A stretch of 64,000 nucleotides of DNA from Pseudomonadota bacterium. GTDB taxonomy: Bacteria; Pseudomonadota; Gammaproteobacteria; Steroidobacterales; Steroidobacteraceae. Positions 39,030 to 48,624 of the stretch are shown piece by piece. The notes under the pieces were generated by a model. The model worked only from the letters and a program-made list of their open reading frames with translations. It searched no databases and was not told the DNA's origin. Every line of letters starts with the position of its first letter. Position 1 is the stretch's first letter. The stretch is taken from assembly GCA_963204835.1 (NCBI GenBank), contig CAUJHJ010000040.1, positions 56,124-120,123 on the forward strand. Direction: 5' to 3'. The position numbers and the translations under genes are program-made.

Positions 39030-39965
39030 ATGGAGTTTTTCCACAAGCAGACCAGGATCGCGTTCATGCACACCCGCAAGGTGTGGTACGCGCTCTCGGC
39101 GGTGATGATGGTCGTTTCGCTCGGTGCACTGGTCACCAAGGGCCTCAACCTCGCGATCGATTTCACCGGCGGCGTGTCGGTCGAGGCGGCGCTGCCGTCG
39201 GCGGCGAACGTCGACGCGATCCGCGGCAAGCTCGAGGCCGCCGGCTTCCACGAGCCCCAGGTCGGCATCTTCGGGTCCTCGCGCGAGGTGGCGATCCGCC
39301 TGCCGCCCGATCCGAAGCAGTCGGTCGCGGAAATCCGCGCGCGCGTCGAGGCGGCGCTGCTCGAGGTCGAGCCCGGCGCCGAGGTGCGCAAGCTCGACGT
39401 GGTGGGGCCGCAGGTGGGCGACGAGCTGCGTACCAGCGCGATCTGGGCGCTCAGCTTCACGCTGCTGCTGATCTTCATCTACATCGCGTTCCGCTTCCAT
39501 ACCTGGCGCCTGTCGGCGGGCGCGATCGTCGCGGTCATGCACGACCCGATCCTCGTGCTCGGCATCTTCTCGCTGACGCAAACCCCGTTCGACCTCGCGG
39601 TGGTGGCGGCGATCCTCGCCGTGATCGGCTATTCGCTCAACGACACGGTGGTCATCTTCGACCGCATCCGCGAGCGCTTCGAGCACAACCGCCGGCTCGC
39701 GCCGCTGACCGTGCTCGACCAGGCGATCAACCAGACCCTGTCGCGCACCATCATGACCAAGGTGGTCACGATGATCGTGGTCGTCGCGCTGCTGTTCCTC
39801 GGCGGGCCGGTGCTGCGCGGCTTCTCCGAGGCGCTCGCGATCGGCATCCTCGCCGGCACCTATTCCTCCATCTATATCTCCTCCGCGATCGCGCTCGACG
39901 CGGGCCTGACGGCCGAACACGTGTTCCCGACCGTCAAGAAGTCGGCGGTCGACGACATGCCCTGA
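39030..39965 (+). CDS. secF: Protein translocase subunit SecF
   Basis: The partner of SecD, with 311 residues and six membrane segments. Signature blocks are LAIDFTGGVSVEA near the N-terminus and SLNDTVVIFDRIRERFEHN in the membrane part. It follows secD by 22 bases and closes the operon. Confidence 0.97.
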   Translation: MEFFHKQTRIAFMHTRKVWYALSAVMMVVSLGALVTKGLNLAIDFTGGVSVEAALPSAANVDAIRGKLEAAGFHEPQVGIFGSSREVAIRLPPDPKQSVAEIRARVEAALLEVEPGAEVRKLDVVGPQVGDELRTSAIWALSFTLLLIFIYIAFRFHTWRLSAGAIVAVMHDPILVLGIFSLTQTPFDLAVVAAILAVIGYSLNDTVVIFDRIRERFEHNRRLAPLTVLDQAINQTLSRTIMTKVVTMIVVVALLFLGGPVLRGFSEALAIGILAGTYSSIYISSAIALDAGLTAEHVFPTVKKSAVDDMP

Positions 39966-40034
39966 AGCGCGTGACGCCGCCGGGCGATCTGCCTATGATG
40001 CCGCCAAAGCCGAATTTCACGACGGGGTCAAACG

Positions 40035-41840
40035 ATGAAATGGCGCACGAAGTCGGTCGATCAGGTCCAGGCTGAATACGATCGCGGGGAGCTGAAGCGC
40101 TCGCTCGGTCCCTGGCACCTCGTGCTGCTCGGCATCGGCTGCATCATCGGTGCAGGCATCTTCGTGCGCACCGGCAATGCCGCGGCGCTGCACGCCGGCC
40201 CCGCGGTGATGATCTCCTTCGTGATCGCGGGTGTCGTCTGCGCCTTCGCCGGGCTCTGCTACGCCGAACTCGCCTCGATGCTGCCGGTCTCGGGCTCCGC
40301 CTACACCTACACCTATACGACGATCGGCGAGTTCGGCGCGTGGATCATGGGTGCGCTGCTGTTGCTCGAGTACGGCCTCGCCGCCTCGGTCGTCGCGGTC
40401 GGCTGGTCGGGCTATGCGATGAGCCTGCTGCACGACATCGGATTCGGCATTCCCGCGGAATACACCCAGGCCATGGGCAAGCTCGTGATCGCCCACGCCA
40501 CCACCTTCGGCATCACCGATCCGCTCGTGAGCCTGAACGGCGTGACCGGGCGCCTCGCCGACGGATCGCTGGTGCAATTCCTCTCGACCGGCAGCGCACA
40601 CCTGCCTGGCGTGCACCAGTCGGCGCTGGCCCTGTACGACGTGGTCGGGGGCAGCGCGGGCGGCGGCTTCACGCTGACCAATGCCGCCGACATCCACCTC
40701 TCGCAGGACACCCAGGCGGCGCTCGCGAGCACGGTCAAGGTGATCGATGCGGCGAGCGGCCACTTGCGCGAGCTGGCGGCCGGCACTTCGGTGGTCGCGC
40801 CCGCCGGCTCGATCGTGCAGTTGCCGGCCGGGTCGATCGTGCCGATCGCCGCGAGTGCCGTCGTGACCGCGCTGTTCAACGTGCCGGCGGTCGCCATCGT
40901 GGTGGCGGTCACGCTGCTGCTCGTGATCGGCGTGTCCGAGTCGGCCACCGTCAACAACGTCATCGTCGCGATCAAGGTCGTGGTGATCCTCGCCTTCATC
41001 GCGGTCGGCGCGTTCTATGTCGACAGCGCCAACTGGCGGCCCTTCATCCCCGAGCCGACCGGCGTGCCCTTCGAGTTCGGCTGGAGCGGCGTGCTGCGCG
41101 CGGCGACCATCGTGTTCTTCGCCTACATCGGCTTCGAGGCGGTGTCGACGGCCGGCCAGGAGGCGAAGAATCCGCGCCGCGACATGCCCTTCGGCATCCT
41201 CGGGTCGCTCGTCATCTGCACGATCCTGTACATGGCAACGTCGGCCGTGCTGACCGGCGTCATCTCCTACACCAAGCTCAATGTCGCGGCGCCCGTGGCG
41301 GTCGCGGCCGACACCTTCGGCCCGCAATGGGGCTGGCTCGTGAAGGCGATCAAGATCGGCGCGATCGCGGGCCTCTCGTCGGTGATCCTGGTGCTGATGT
41401 TCGGGCAGACGCGCGTCTTCTACACGATGTCGCGCGACGGCCTGCTGCCGAACGTGCTGGCCAAGGTGCACCCGCGCTTCAAGACGCCGTGGATCAATAC
41501 GCTGATCGTCGGCGTGGTGGTGGCGCTCGCCGCGGCGGTGTTCGACATCAATACGCTCGGCGACCTCACGTCGATCGGCACGCTGGCCGCGTTCGCGATC
41601 GTGTGCCTCGCGGTGATATGGCTGCGCCATTCGCGGCCCGACCTGCCGCGCCAGTTCAGGACGCCGTTCTATCCGCTGACGCCGATCCTCGGCATCCTTT
41701 CCTGCCTCTTCCTGATCACCCAGGTCGAGCCGCGCGTGCTGCACTTCTTCGCGTGGTTCCTCGCAGGCTCGGTGATCGTGTACTTCCTGTACGGCTACTG
41801 GGCGAGCCCGATGCGCAGCCGCGCCTCGGGCGGGGCGTAA
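40035..41840 (+). CDS. APC-superfamily amino acid permease with a large central insertion
   Basis: A cationic-amino-acid-transporter-like permease of 601 residues. The family start SLGPWHLVLLGIGCIIGAGI, the block GLCYAELASMLPVSGSAYTY, VFFAYIGFEAVSTAGQEAKN and FGQTRVFYTMSRDGLLP are all present, with about 12 membrane segments. Relatives are usually 460-500 residues. The excess is a polar stretch at about 140-270, between the membrane segment ending SGYAMSLL and the one containing AVAIVVAVTLLLVIGV, probably an extracytoplasmic domain. It follows secF by 69 bases and probably has its own transcript. The substrate is not clear. Confidence 0.9.
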   Translation: MKWRTKSVDQVQAEYDRGELKRSLGPWHLVLLGIGCIIGAGIFVRTGNAAALHAGPAVMISFVIAGVVCAFAGLCYAELASMLPVSGSAYTYTYTTIGEFGAWIMGALLLLEYGLAASVVAVGWSGYAMSLLHDIGFGIPAEYTQAMGKLVIAHATTFGITDPLVSLNGVTGRLADGSLVQFLSTGSAHLPGVHQSALALYDVVGGSAGGGFTLTNAADIHLSQDTQAALASTVKVIDAASGHLRELAAGTSVVAPAGSIVQLPAGSIVPIAASAVVTALFNVPAVAIVVAVTLLLVIGVSESATVNNVIVAIKVVVILAFIAVGAFYVDSANWRPFIPEPTGVPFEFGWSGVLRAATIVFFAYIGFEAVSTAGQEAKNPRRDMPFGILGSLVICTILYMATSAVLTGVISYTKLNVAAPVAVAADTFGPQWGWLVKAIKIGAIAGLSSVILVLMFGQTRVFYTMSRDGLLPNVLAKVHPRFKTPWINTLIVGVVVALAAAVFDINTLGDLTSIGTLAAFAIVCLAVIWLRHSRPDLPRQFRTPFYPLTPILGILSCLFLITQVEPRVLHFFAWFLAGSVIVYFLYGYWASPMRSRASGGA

Positions 41841-41845
41841 GGGCG

Positions 41846-41865
41846 GCGGCGCCCGCCGGCGCCGC
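41846..41865. terminator. GC-rich hairpin between the convergent permease and suhB genes
   Basis: GCGGCGCC and GGCGCCGC pair as a perfect eight-base stem with a four-base loop in the 31-base gap between two convergent stops. There is no T-run, so it may be a weak bidirectional terminator. Confidence 0.4.
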
Positions 41866-41871
41866 GGCGGC

Positions 41872-42669
41872 TCAGGCCTTCAGGGCCTCGGGCACGTGCG
41901 GCGCCAGCAGTTCGAGCAGGGCCTCGTACACCTTCGGCGTGCCGGCGAGCACGTGCGGCGAGAGGTTGTAGGGCGCGCCAGCGAGCGTGCCGATGCGGCC
42001 GCCCGCCTCCTGGATCAGGAGCGCACCCGCGGCCGTGTCCCAGGCGTTGAGGCCGATTTCCCAGAATCCATCGACGCGGCCGGCCGCGACATAGGCGAGG
42101 TCGAGCGCCGCGGCGCCTGGGCGGCGCACGCCGGCGGTCGCCTGCATGACGGCCTTGAGCTGCGCGAGATAGGAGTCGACATGCTCCTCGTTGGCGCGAT
42201 AGGGAAAGCCCGTCGCCACGAGCGCACCTTCGATGCCCGGCCGGTTGCTGACGCGCAGGCGGCGGTTCTCGAGGCGTGCGCCATCGCCGCGGCTCGCGGT
42301 GAACAGTTCCTGGCTCATCGGGTCGTAGATCACCGCGTGTTCGAGGCGGCCGCGGTGCTGGCAGGCGATCGACACGGCGAAAGTCGGGAAGCCGTGCAGG
42401 TAGTTCGTGGTGCCGTCGAGCGGGTCGATGATCCAGACCGTTTCGGAATCGCCCGTGCGGCCGCTTTCCTCCGCGAGGAAGGCGTGCCGCGGATAGGCCT
42501 TCGAGATGATCCCGATGATCTCGTGCTCGGCGGCGCGGTCGACTTCGCTGGCGAAGTCGTTGCGGCCCTTGGCGGTGACCTGCAGGCTCTCGAGCCGGTT
42601 CATGCTGCGAACGATGATTTCGCCGGCGCGGCGGGCGGCACGGACCGCGATGTTGACTGCTGGCTGCAT
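41872..42669 (-). CDS. suhB: Inositol-1-monophosphatase family protein SuhB
   Basis: A magnesium-dependent phosphatase that in E. coli also acts in rRNA transcription antitermination. It has 265 residues. Metal-binding motifs are LAEESG, WIIDPLDGTTNYLHGFP and AWDTAAGALLIQEAGG. It is divergent from trmJ across 40 bases, the common suhB-trmJ arrangement of gammaproteobacteria. Confidence 0.96.
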   Translation of the reverse strand: MQPAVNIAVRAARRAGEIIVRSMNRLESLQVTAKGRNDFASEVDRAAEHEIIGIISKAYPRHAFLAEESGRTGDSETVWIIDPLDGTTNYLHGFPTFAVSIACQHRGRLEHAVIYDPMSQELFTASRGDGARLENRRLRVSNRPGIEGALVATGFPYRANEEHVDSYLAQLKAVMQATAGVRRPGAAALDLAYVAAGRVDGFWEIGLNAWDTAAGALLIQEAGGRIGTLAGAPYNLSPHVLAGTPKVYEALLELLAPHVPEALKA

Positions 42670-42697
42670 GGGAAACGGGACTCGGCGGGGAAGGCAC

Positions 42698-42703
42698 TAC
42701 AAT
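42698..42703 (+). promoter_or_regulatory. -10 box of trmJ; probable leaderless transcript
   Basis: TACAAT ends six bases before the trmJ ATG, so transcription would start at or next to the start codon. No ribosome binding site is present. The -35 region (42675-42680) is weak. Confidence 0.4.
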
Positions 42704-42709
42704 ATCACG

Positions 42710-43465
42710 ATGCATGCGCTCGACATCAGGTTCGTGCTGGTCGGCACCCAGCATCCCGGCAACATCGGAGCCGTGGCCCGCGCCATGAAGAACATGGCGC
42801 TCGACCGGCTCGTGCTGGTGAATCCGCGGGAATTCCCGCACCCGGAAGCCGTGGCGCGTGCCTCCGGCGCCGACGACGTTCTCGCCGGGGCGCGCCTGGC
42901 CGCGAGCCTCGATGCAGCCATTGGCGATTGCGGCCTCGTGGTCGCGACCACCGCGCGCGAGCGCGAGCACAACCATCGCGTGATCGACGTGCGCGACGCC
43001 GCGCGGCGCATCGTGCAGGAGGCGGCGGGCGGCCCGGTCGCCGTGCTGTTCGGTGGCGAGCGCGCCGGACTGTCGAACGAGGAAATCGATGCGGCCCACC
43101 TGCTGGCGCGCATTCCCGCCAACCCCGCCTACACTTCGCTCAACATCGCGATGGCCGCGCAACTGATCGCCTACGAAATCCATCGCGCGCGTGGCGCGCG
43201 GGTCGAGGCGGCGCAGGGCGCGACGCCGCTTGCGACGGTGAACGAAATGGAGCGCTTCTTCGAACACCTCGAAGCGGTGCTGGCCGAGGTCGGGTTTCGC
43301 GACCGCACCGCGAGCGGCACTCACCTGCAGCAGCGCTTGCGGCGCCTGTTCCAGCGCGCGGAGATGGACCAGAACGAAGTAAACATCCTGCGCGGCGTGC
43401 TCGCGGCCGTGCAGGGCAGGCGCAAGGTGGCGGGCAGCAAGTGCCCGCCGCGCGAGCCGCGATGA
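42710..43465 (+). CDS. trmJ: tRNA (cytidine/uridine-2'-O-)-methyltransferase TrmJ
   Basis: A SPOUT methyltransferase that modifies position 32 of several tRNAs with SAM. The 251 residues include RFVLVGTQHPGNIGAVARAM, VLFGGERAGLSNEEI and YTSLNIAMAAQLIAYEI, the three knot-forming motifs, and a C-terminal helical extension. It begins an operon: its stop overlaps the cysteine desulfurase ATG in ATGA. Confidence 0.95.
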   Translation: MHALDIRFVLVGTQHPGNIGAVARAMKNMALDRLVLVNPREFPHPEAVARASGADDVLAGARLAASLDAAIGDCGLVVATTAREREHNHRVIDVRDAARRIVQEAAGGPVAVLFGGERAGLSNEEIDAAHLLARIPANPAYTSLNIAMAAQLIAYEIHRARGARVEAAQGATPLATVNEMERFFEHLEAVLAEVGFRDRTASGTHLQQRLRRLFQRAEMDQNEVNILRGVLAAVQGRRKVAGSKCPPREPR

Positions 43466-44631
43466 ACGGCGCGGGCGCCGCGCGCCCGGCCTATCTCGAC
43501 AACGCCGCCACCACGGCCGTCGATCCGCGCGTCGCCGCGGCGATGGCGGAGTGCCTCACCGGGGAGGGCGCCTACGGCAATCCGTCCTCGACGACCCATG
43601 CCTACGGCCACGAAGCCGCGGCGCGCGTCGAGGCGGCGCGCGCGGAAGTCGCCGCCCTGGTCGGGGCACGACCCGCCGAGATCGTCTTTACCTCGGGCGC
43701 GACCGAGGCGTCGAACCTCGCGATCCTCGGCACGGCGCGCGCCAACGCCGACCGGCGCCGCCACCTTGTCACCGCGCGAACCGAGCATCGTGCGACGCTC
43801 GATCCCATGCGCCGGCTCGAGAGGGAAGGCTTCGCGGTCACCTGGCTGGCGGCGGATCGCGATGGGCGCATTGCGCCCGACGCCGTCCGCGCGGCATTGC
43901 GGCCCGATACGCTGCTCGTCTCGATCATGCAGGTGAACAACGAGACCGGTGCGGTGCAGGACATCGCGGCGATCGGCGCCGCCTGCCGCGCCGCGGGTGC
44001 GCTGCTGCACAGCGATCTCGCGCAGGGCGTGGGCAAGCTGCCCACCCTATTCGCAGGGCAAGTCGATTTCGCCTCGTTCACGGCCCACAAGATCCACGGG
44101 CCGAAAGGGATCGGGGCACTGTACGTGGCCGCCGCCGCGCGCCCGTGGATCGCGCCCATCGTGTTCGGCGGTGGCCAGGAGCGCGGCCTGCGGTCGGGCA
44201 CATTGCCGACTCACCAGATCGCCGGTTTCGGGCGGGCCTGCGCGCTCGCGCGGGCCGAGGGCACTGCGGACGCGGCCCGGATGGCCGGGCTGCGCGCCGC
44301 CTTGTGGCGTAACCTGTCGGAGATGCCCGGCGTGCTGCCCAATAGCCCGCTCGCGGACGGTTCGCCCGCGATCCTCAACGTATCGTTCGAGGGGGTCGAG
44401 GGCGAGAGCCTCGTCACCGCCCTGGAGGAGATTGCCGTCTCGACAGGCTCGGCCTGCAGCTCGGCGAGCGGCGAGCCCTCGTATGTCCTGCGTGCGCTCG
44501 GGCGCAGCACGGAGCTGGCACAGGGCTCGCTGCGTTTCAGCCTCGGGCGTTTCACGACTGCGACAGACATCGAGCGGGCGGGGGATGCCGTGCGTCGTGC
44601 GGTCACCCGCCTGCGGGGCATAGCGCCGTGA
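43462..44631 (+). CDS. Cysteine desulfurase (IscS/NifS family)
   Basis: A PLP enzyme that releases sulfur from cysteine for Fe-S or thiolation chemistry. It has 389 residues. The N-terminus has YLDNAATTAVDPRV, the PLP-stacking histidine is in TEHRATLD (about 109), the PLP lysine in SFTAHKIHGPKG (210), and the catalytic cysteine in STGSACSSASGEPS (332). It is coupled to trmJ before it and to the IscU-like gene after it (GTGA). There is no iscR and no hscBA/fdx set, so this is a reduced isc-like cluster. Confidence 0.94.
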   Translation: MNGAGAARPAYLDNAATTAVDPRVAAAMAECLTGEGAYGNPSSTTHAYGHEAAARVEAARAEVAALVGARPAEIVFTSGATEASNLAILGTARANADRRRHLVTARTEHRATLDPMRRLEREGFAVTWLAADRDGRIAPDAVRAALRPDTLLVSIMQVNNETGAVQDIAAIGAACRAAGALLHSDLAQGVGKLPTLFAGQVDFASFTAHKIHGPKGIGALYVAAAARPWIAPIVFGGGQERGLRSGTLPTHQIAGFGRACALARAEGTADAARMAGLRAALWRNLSEMPGVLPNSPLADGSPAILNVSFEGVEGESLVTALEEIAVSTGSACSSASGEPSYVLRALGRSTELAQGSLRFSLGRFTTATDIERAGDAVRRAVTRLRGIAP

Positions 44632-45029
44632 TCGGGGAAGCCCTGACTCCGCTCGCGCGCGAGCATTTCCAGCGCCTGGCCCATGGCGGCTGCTTCGCGC
44701 CCGGCGTGGCCGCCGTGAGCGGCGAAGCCGGCCGGGAGTCCATCGGGACCCGGGTGCGTTTCCACTTGCGCCTCGCGGGCGCGGCGGTGGCCGAGGCCCG
44801 TTTCCAGGCTTATGGCTGCCCCCATGTCCTCGCCGTCGCGAGCTGGCTTGCCGGCGAACTGGCGGGCCGCCGGCGCGATGCGCTCATTCCGGGCTCCCCC
44901 GCCGAATGGGCCCGGCTGTTCGGGGTGCCAGACGCCAAGCTGGGCCGCCTGCTGGTGATCGAGGATGCGTTGCGGGACTGCATCGCGAAATGGCCGCCCG
45001 GGCCACCCCCGCCGGGCCAACAGTCGTAA
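44628..45029 (+). CDS. Degenerate IscU-like Fe-S scaffold
   Basis: A 133-residue protein with the NifU N-terminal fold pattern. ARFQAYGCPHVLAVASWLAG matches the central IscU block around its second cysteine (here Cys64), and VIEDALRDCIAKW matches the final helix. By my alignment the first ligand site, CGD in IscU, reads IGT here, and the third cysteine position reads arginine; two other cysteines (22 and 118) lie at different places. It may be a scaffold with altered ligands, or a partner that no longer builds clusters. GTG 44628 overlaps the desulfurase stop. Confidence 0.82.
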   Translation: MIGEALTPLAREHFQRLAHGGCFAPGVAAVSGEAGRESIGTRVRFHLRLAGAAVAEARFQAYGCPHVLAVASWLAGELAGRRRDALIPGSPAEWARLFGVPDAKLGRLLVIEDALRDCIAKWPPGPPPPGQQS

Positions 45030-45038
45030 AATGCCTGC

Positions 45039-45362
45039 ATGAGCATCCACCTGACCGCCTCGGCCGCCGAACGCGTCAAGACCTTCATCGCCTCGCGCGG
45101 CAAGGGGCTTGGCCTGCGCCTTGGGGTGCGCAAGACGGGCTGTTCGGGCTTCGCCTATGTCGTCAATTACGCCGACGAGGCGCAGCCGGACGACCGGGTT
45201 TTCGAGGACCGTGGCGTGAAGGTCTTCGTCGACCCCGAGAGCCTGCCGCTCGTCGAGGGCACGACCGTGGACTTCGTCCGGCAGGGCCTCAACGAGGCCT
45301 TCCGCTTCTCGAACCCCAATGTCCGGGGCGAATGCGGCTGCGGGGAGAGCTTCAGCGTGTAA
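45039..45362 (+). CDS. iscA: Iron-sulfur cluster assembly protein IscA
   Basis: An A-type carrier of 107 residues that passes Fe-S clusters or iron to target proteins. The three cysteines are in KTGCSGFAY (35) and ECGCGESF (99 and 101). It is nine bases after the IscU-like gene in the same run. Confidence 0.95.
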   Translation: MSIHLTASAAERVKTFIASRGKGLGLRLGVRKTGCSGFAYVVNYADEAQPDDRVFEDRGVKVFVDPESLPLVEGTTVDFVRQGLNEAFRFSNPNVRGECGCGESFSV

Positions 45363-45399
45363 ACTAGCGGGTTTGCAGGCCAAACCCCGAGGAATACGC

Positions 45400-45828
45400 A
45401 TGGCGCTCGAGCGCACTTTTTCCATCGTCAAGCCGGACGGCGTGACGCGCAATCTCATCGGCGAAGTGGTTCGCCGCCTGGAATCCGCCGGCCTCAAGGT
45501 CATCGGCAGCCGCATGGTCCGCCTCACGAAGGCCGAGGCCGAGGGCTTCTATGCCGTGCACCGCGAGCGGCCCTTCTTCAACGACCTCGTGCGGTACATG
45601 ACCTCGGGCCCCGTGGTGCTGCAGGTCCTCGAAGGCGAGAACGCCGTGGCGAAGAACCGCGAAGTGATGGGCGCCACCGATCCGAAGAAGGCGGCCGCGG
45701 GCACGATCCGCGCCGACCTTGCCGAGAGCATCGAGGCGAACACGGTGCACGGGTCGGATTCCGTGGAGAACGCGAAGATCGAGATCGCGTACTTCTTCAA
45801 GGACGGCCAGGTCTGCCCGAGGGGCTGA
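45400..45828 (+). CDS. ndk: Nucleoside diphosphate kinase
   Basis: This enzyme balances NTP pools by phosphate transfer from ATP. The 142 residues are typical. The start is [10 protein letters not shown], and the active-site histidine is in [26 protein letters not shown] lies before the ATG at 45400. It begins the ndk-rlmN-pilW-rodZ-hisS-yfgM-bamB-der run. Confidence 0.97.
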   Translation: MALERTFSIVKPDGVTRNLIGEVVRRLESAGLKVIGSRMVRLTKAEAEGFYAVHRERPFFNDLVRYMTSGPVVLQVLEGENAVAKNREVMGATDPKKAAAGTIRADLAESIEANTVHGSDSVENAKIEIAYFFKDGQVCPRG

Positions 45829-45857
45829 AGGCCGCAGGGTTGCGGGCAGGACACGTC

Positions 45858-46997
45858 ATGACTGGCGAACCGGCTGCACAGGAACGCATCAATCTGCTCG
45901 GCCTCGAGAGGGCCGGGCTCGAGGCGTTCGTCGGCACGCTCGGCAGCAAGCCGTTTCGCGCGCGCCAGCTGATGCAGTGGATCTACGGTCGCGGCGAGTC
46001 GCGGTTTCCGGCGATGACCGACCTCGCGAAGGACTTCCGCACGCTCCTCGGGGAGCGCGCGGAAGTGCGCGCGCCCGAGATCGTGACCTCGCAGCGCTCG
46101 GCCGACGGCACGCGCAAGTGGCTGCTGCGCGCGGACTCGACCCAGGCGATCGAGATGGTGTACATCCCCGAGGAGGGGCGCGGCACGCTGTGCATCTCCT
46201 CGCAGGTCGGTTGCGCGATGGACTGCTCCTTCTGCTCGACCGCGCAGCAGGGCTTCAACAGGAACCTGACCACCGCGGAAATCGTCGGCCAGGTGTGGCT
46301 CGCCGAGCGTGAGCTCGCGCGCGATTTCGTGCCGCCGGCCGGCGCCTCGCCGGGCCAGCGCGCCATCACCAATGTCGTGCTGATGGGAATGGGCGAGCCG
46401 CTCGCCAACTTCAGGAACGTGGTGCCCGCGCTGCGCCTCTTCACCGACGACTTCGGCTTCGAGATCTCGCGCCGGCGTGTCACGCTCTCGACCTCGGGCC
46501 TCGTGCCGCAGATCTACAAGCTGGCCGAGGAAACGAATGTCGCGCTCGCGGTGTCGCTGCACGCGCCGACCGACGAATTGCGCAACGAGCTCGTGCCGAT
46601 CAACCGCAAGCATCCGATCGCGGAACTCCTCGAGGCCTGCTGGCACTACCTCGATGAGCAGAACGGCCGCAGCGTCACCTTCGAATACGTGATGCTCGAG
46701 GGCGTGAACGACCAGCGCGAGCACGCGCGCGGCCTCGTGCGCCTGCTGAAGGGCCAGCCGGCGAAGCTGAACCTGATTCCCTTCAATCCGTTCCCGGGGA
46801 CGCAGTATCGCCGCTCGGGCGCGGCGGCGATCGCGGCGTTCCGCGACGAACTGCTGTCGCACGGCGTGCTGGCAACCATCCGGCGCACGCGCGGGGACGA
46901 CATCGACGCCGCCTGCGGGCAGCTCGCGGGCCGCGTCCAGGATCGCACCACGGTGCGCCTCGGCAGCAAACTGATCGGCGTGGCGGTATCGACATGA
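45858..46997 (+). CDS. rlmN: Dual-specificity 23S rRNA/tRNA methyltransferase RlmN
   Basis: A radical SAM enzyme that methylates adenosine 2503 of 23S rRNA and A37 of some tRNAs. It has 379 residues. The cluster motif is CAMDCSFC; downstream are [29 protein letters not shown] and, near the end, [17 protein letters not shown] with the methyl-carrying cysteine. The ATG at 45858 (MTGEPAAQ) is chosen over an in-frame TTG at 45840. Confidence 0.96.
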   Translation: MTGEPAAQERINLLGLERAGLEAFVGTLGSKPFRARQLMQWIYGRGESRFPAMTDLAKDFRTLLGERAEVRAPEIVTSQRSADGTRKWLLRADSTQAIEMVYIPEEGRGTLCISSQVGCAMDCSFCSTAQQGFNRNLTTAEIVGQVWLAERELARDFVPPAGASPGQRAITNVVLMGMGEPLANFRNVVPALRLFTDDFGFEISRRRVTLSTSGLVPQIYKLAEETNVALAVSLHAPTDELRNELVPINRKHPIAELLEACWHYLDEQNGRSVTFEYVMLEGVNDQREHARGLVRLLKGQPAKLNLIPFNPFPGTQYRRSGAAAIAAFRDELLSHGVLATIRRTRGDDIDAACGQLAGRVQDRTTVRLGSKLIGVAVST

Positions 46998-47755
46998 GTG
47001 CAGGACGGATCGTTGCGGTTGCCTTGCTGGTCGCGCTGCTCGCGGCGTGCGCATCGGGTGGCAGCGAATTCCCGCGGTCCAGCGAAAGCGCCGCGAGCTA
47101 CAACGTGCAACTGGGCTACGCGTACCTGCAGCAGGGCAACCTGCCGCTTGCCAAGGAGAAGCTCGAGCGCGCCGTGCAGCAGGACGCCACGAGCCCGGAC
47201 GTCCACAGTGCGCTCGGCCTCCTGTACGAGCGCCTCGGCGATTCGAAGCGCGCGGACCGGCACTTCCTGACCGCGCTGCGCCTCGCGCCGAAGGACCCGC
47301 AGATCGAGAACAACTACGCCATTTACCTGTGCCGCAATGGCCGCGCGGAAGAGGGCGTGCGCCACTTCGAGTCCGCAGCCCGCAATCCGCTCTATCGCAC
47401 GCCCGCAACCGCCTATACGAACGCGGGCGTCTGCCTGCGCAACGACGGCCGCATGGCCGACGCCGAGAAGAACTTCCGGCGCGCGCTCGAGGTGATGCCG
47501 AACAGCGCCGAGGCGATGTTCCAGCTGGGTGACCTGCGCCTGCAGCAGGGCGCGGCCGCCGACGCGCGCACGGAGGTCGATCGCTACCTCGATGCATTCC
47601 GGGCGACTCCGGACCTGCTGCTGCTGCGCGTGCGGATCGCGCGCGCCACGGGAGACAAGCTCGCCGAGGAAAAATTTTCGCGCCGCCTGCGCATCGACTT
47701 TCCCGACACCGACCAGGCGCGGGCGCTGGCCGCGCCGGACCGCAATCCGGGATGA
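46994..47755 (+). CDS. pilW: Type IV pilus assembly lipoprotein PilW/PilF
   Basis: An outer-membrane TPR lipoprotein that helps PilQ secretin assembly. The signal peptide ends in LLAAC (cysteine 19), and about six TPR units follow, including [20 protein letters not shown] and [20 protein letters not shown]. The 253 residues match the family. It is coupled to rlmN by ATGA and to rodZ in the same way. No other pilus gene is in the window. Confidence 0.92.
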   Translation: MSAGRIVAVALLVALLAACASGGSEFPRSSESAASYNVQLGYAYLQQGNLPLAKEKLERAVQQDATSPDVHSALGLLYERLGDSKRADRHFLTALRLAPKDPQIENNYAIYLCRNGRAEEGVRHFESAARNPLYRTPATAYTNAGVCLRNDGRMADAEKNFRRALEVMPNSAEAMFQLGDLRLQQGAAADARTEVDRYLDAFRATPDLLLLRVRIARATGDKLAEEKFSRRLRIDFPDTDQARALAAPDRNPG

Positions 47756-48624
47756 CCGGCCCAGCCGACGCGACCGCGGACCCGGGTGTCGGCGCGCGGC
47801 TGCGCGCCGCGCGCGAGCGCGCCGGCCTTTCATCGCTGCAGGCCGCCGCGAAACTGCACCTTGAGCCGCGCGTGATAGAAGCGCTCGAGGCCGGCGAGTT
47901 CGCGGTGCTCGGTGCACCCGTCTATGTGCGCGGCCACCTGCGGCGCTACGCGGAACTGATCAACGCGCCAGCCGGGGAATTGCTCGCGGCCTACGCCGCG
48001 GAGGCTGCGCTGGATGCGCCACCGGATCCGGCGCAGTTGAAGGCCAACGTTCCCGTCCGTCCGCCGCGACAGCTCGCCGGCCCCGTCGTCGGCGTCATCG
48101 TGGCGGCCACGGTGTTGGCGGGCATCTGGCTTGCCCTCAAGGGCCTGCCGAACGCCTCGCAGCCCGGCGCCGTGCCGCCACCCGCCTCCTCGACGCCCGC
48201 CACCGGCCAACCGCTCGCGGCCACGACGCCGGTGGCCCACCCGCCGGCACCCGTGACGACCTCAACCGCGACGGCTGCAACGGCCGAGGCGCCCGCAGCC
48301 GCGCCTGCGGCCGATGCCGTGAGCCCGAGCGGCGCCGCCGCACGCGCCAGCACGCAGGCGCTGCACTTGCGCCTGACGATCAACGCCGACTCCTGGCTCG
48401 AAGTTCACGACGCCACCGGCAAGCGCCTCTATTACGACCTGGCGCGCGCGCCAGGCAGCGTGTCGCTCACGGGCGTGCCGCCGCTTCGGGTGCTGCTCGG
48501 ATTTGCCGAAGGCGTCGGGATCGAGGCCGACGGCCGGCGGCTCGCGCTGCCGGCGGACGCGCGCCGCGGCCGCAGCGCCCGCTTCGAGGTTTCCGCGGGC
48601 GGTGTGGTGAGCCCTTCGACATGA
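47752..48624 (+). CDS. rodZ: Cytoskeleton protein RodZ-like
   Basis: RodZ links MreB to the cell wall machinery. The 290 residues show the expected order: an N-terminal helix-turn-helix at about 12-70 ([20 protein letters not shown]), one membrane segment at about 105-128 ([19 protein letters not shown]), a long proline/alanine/threonine linker, and a C-terminal DUF4115 domain with [15 protein letters not shown]. Unlike the E. coli order, ispG is not found between rodZ and hisS. Confidence 0.92.
   Translation: MTGPADATADPGVGARLRAARERAGLSSLQAAAKLHLEPRVIEALEAGEFAVLGAPVYVRGHLRRYAELINAPAGELLAAYAAEAALDAPPDPAQLKANVPVRPPRQLAGPVVGVIVAATVLAGIWLALKGLPNASQPGAVPPPASSTPATGQPLAATTPVAHPPAPVTTSTATAATAEAPAAAPAADAVSPSGAAARASTQALHLRLTINADSWLEVHDATGKRLYYDLARAPGSVSLTGVPPLRVLLGFAEGVGIEADGRRLALPADARRGRSARFEVSAGGVVSPST

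Noticed and set aside
37109..39478. A 789-residue minus-strand frame over secD-secF.
   Set aside because: Antisense shadow of secD and secF; the composition is dominated by Arg, Ala, Asp, Glu and His with no membrane segments or domains.
40017..41744. A 575-residue minus-strand frame over the permease gene.
   Set aside because: Antisense shadow; low-complexity His/Arg/Asp-rich sequence, whereas the plus-strand reading gives a clean 12-segment permease.
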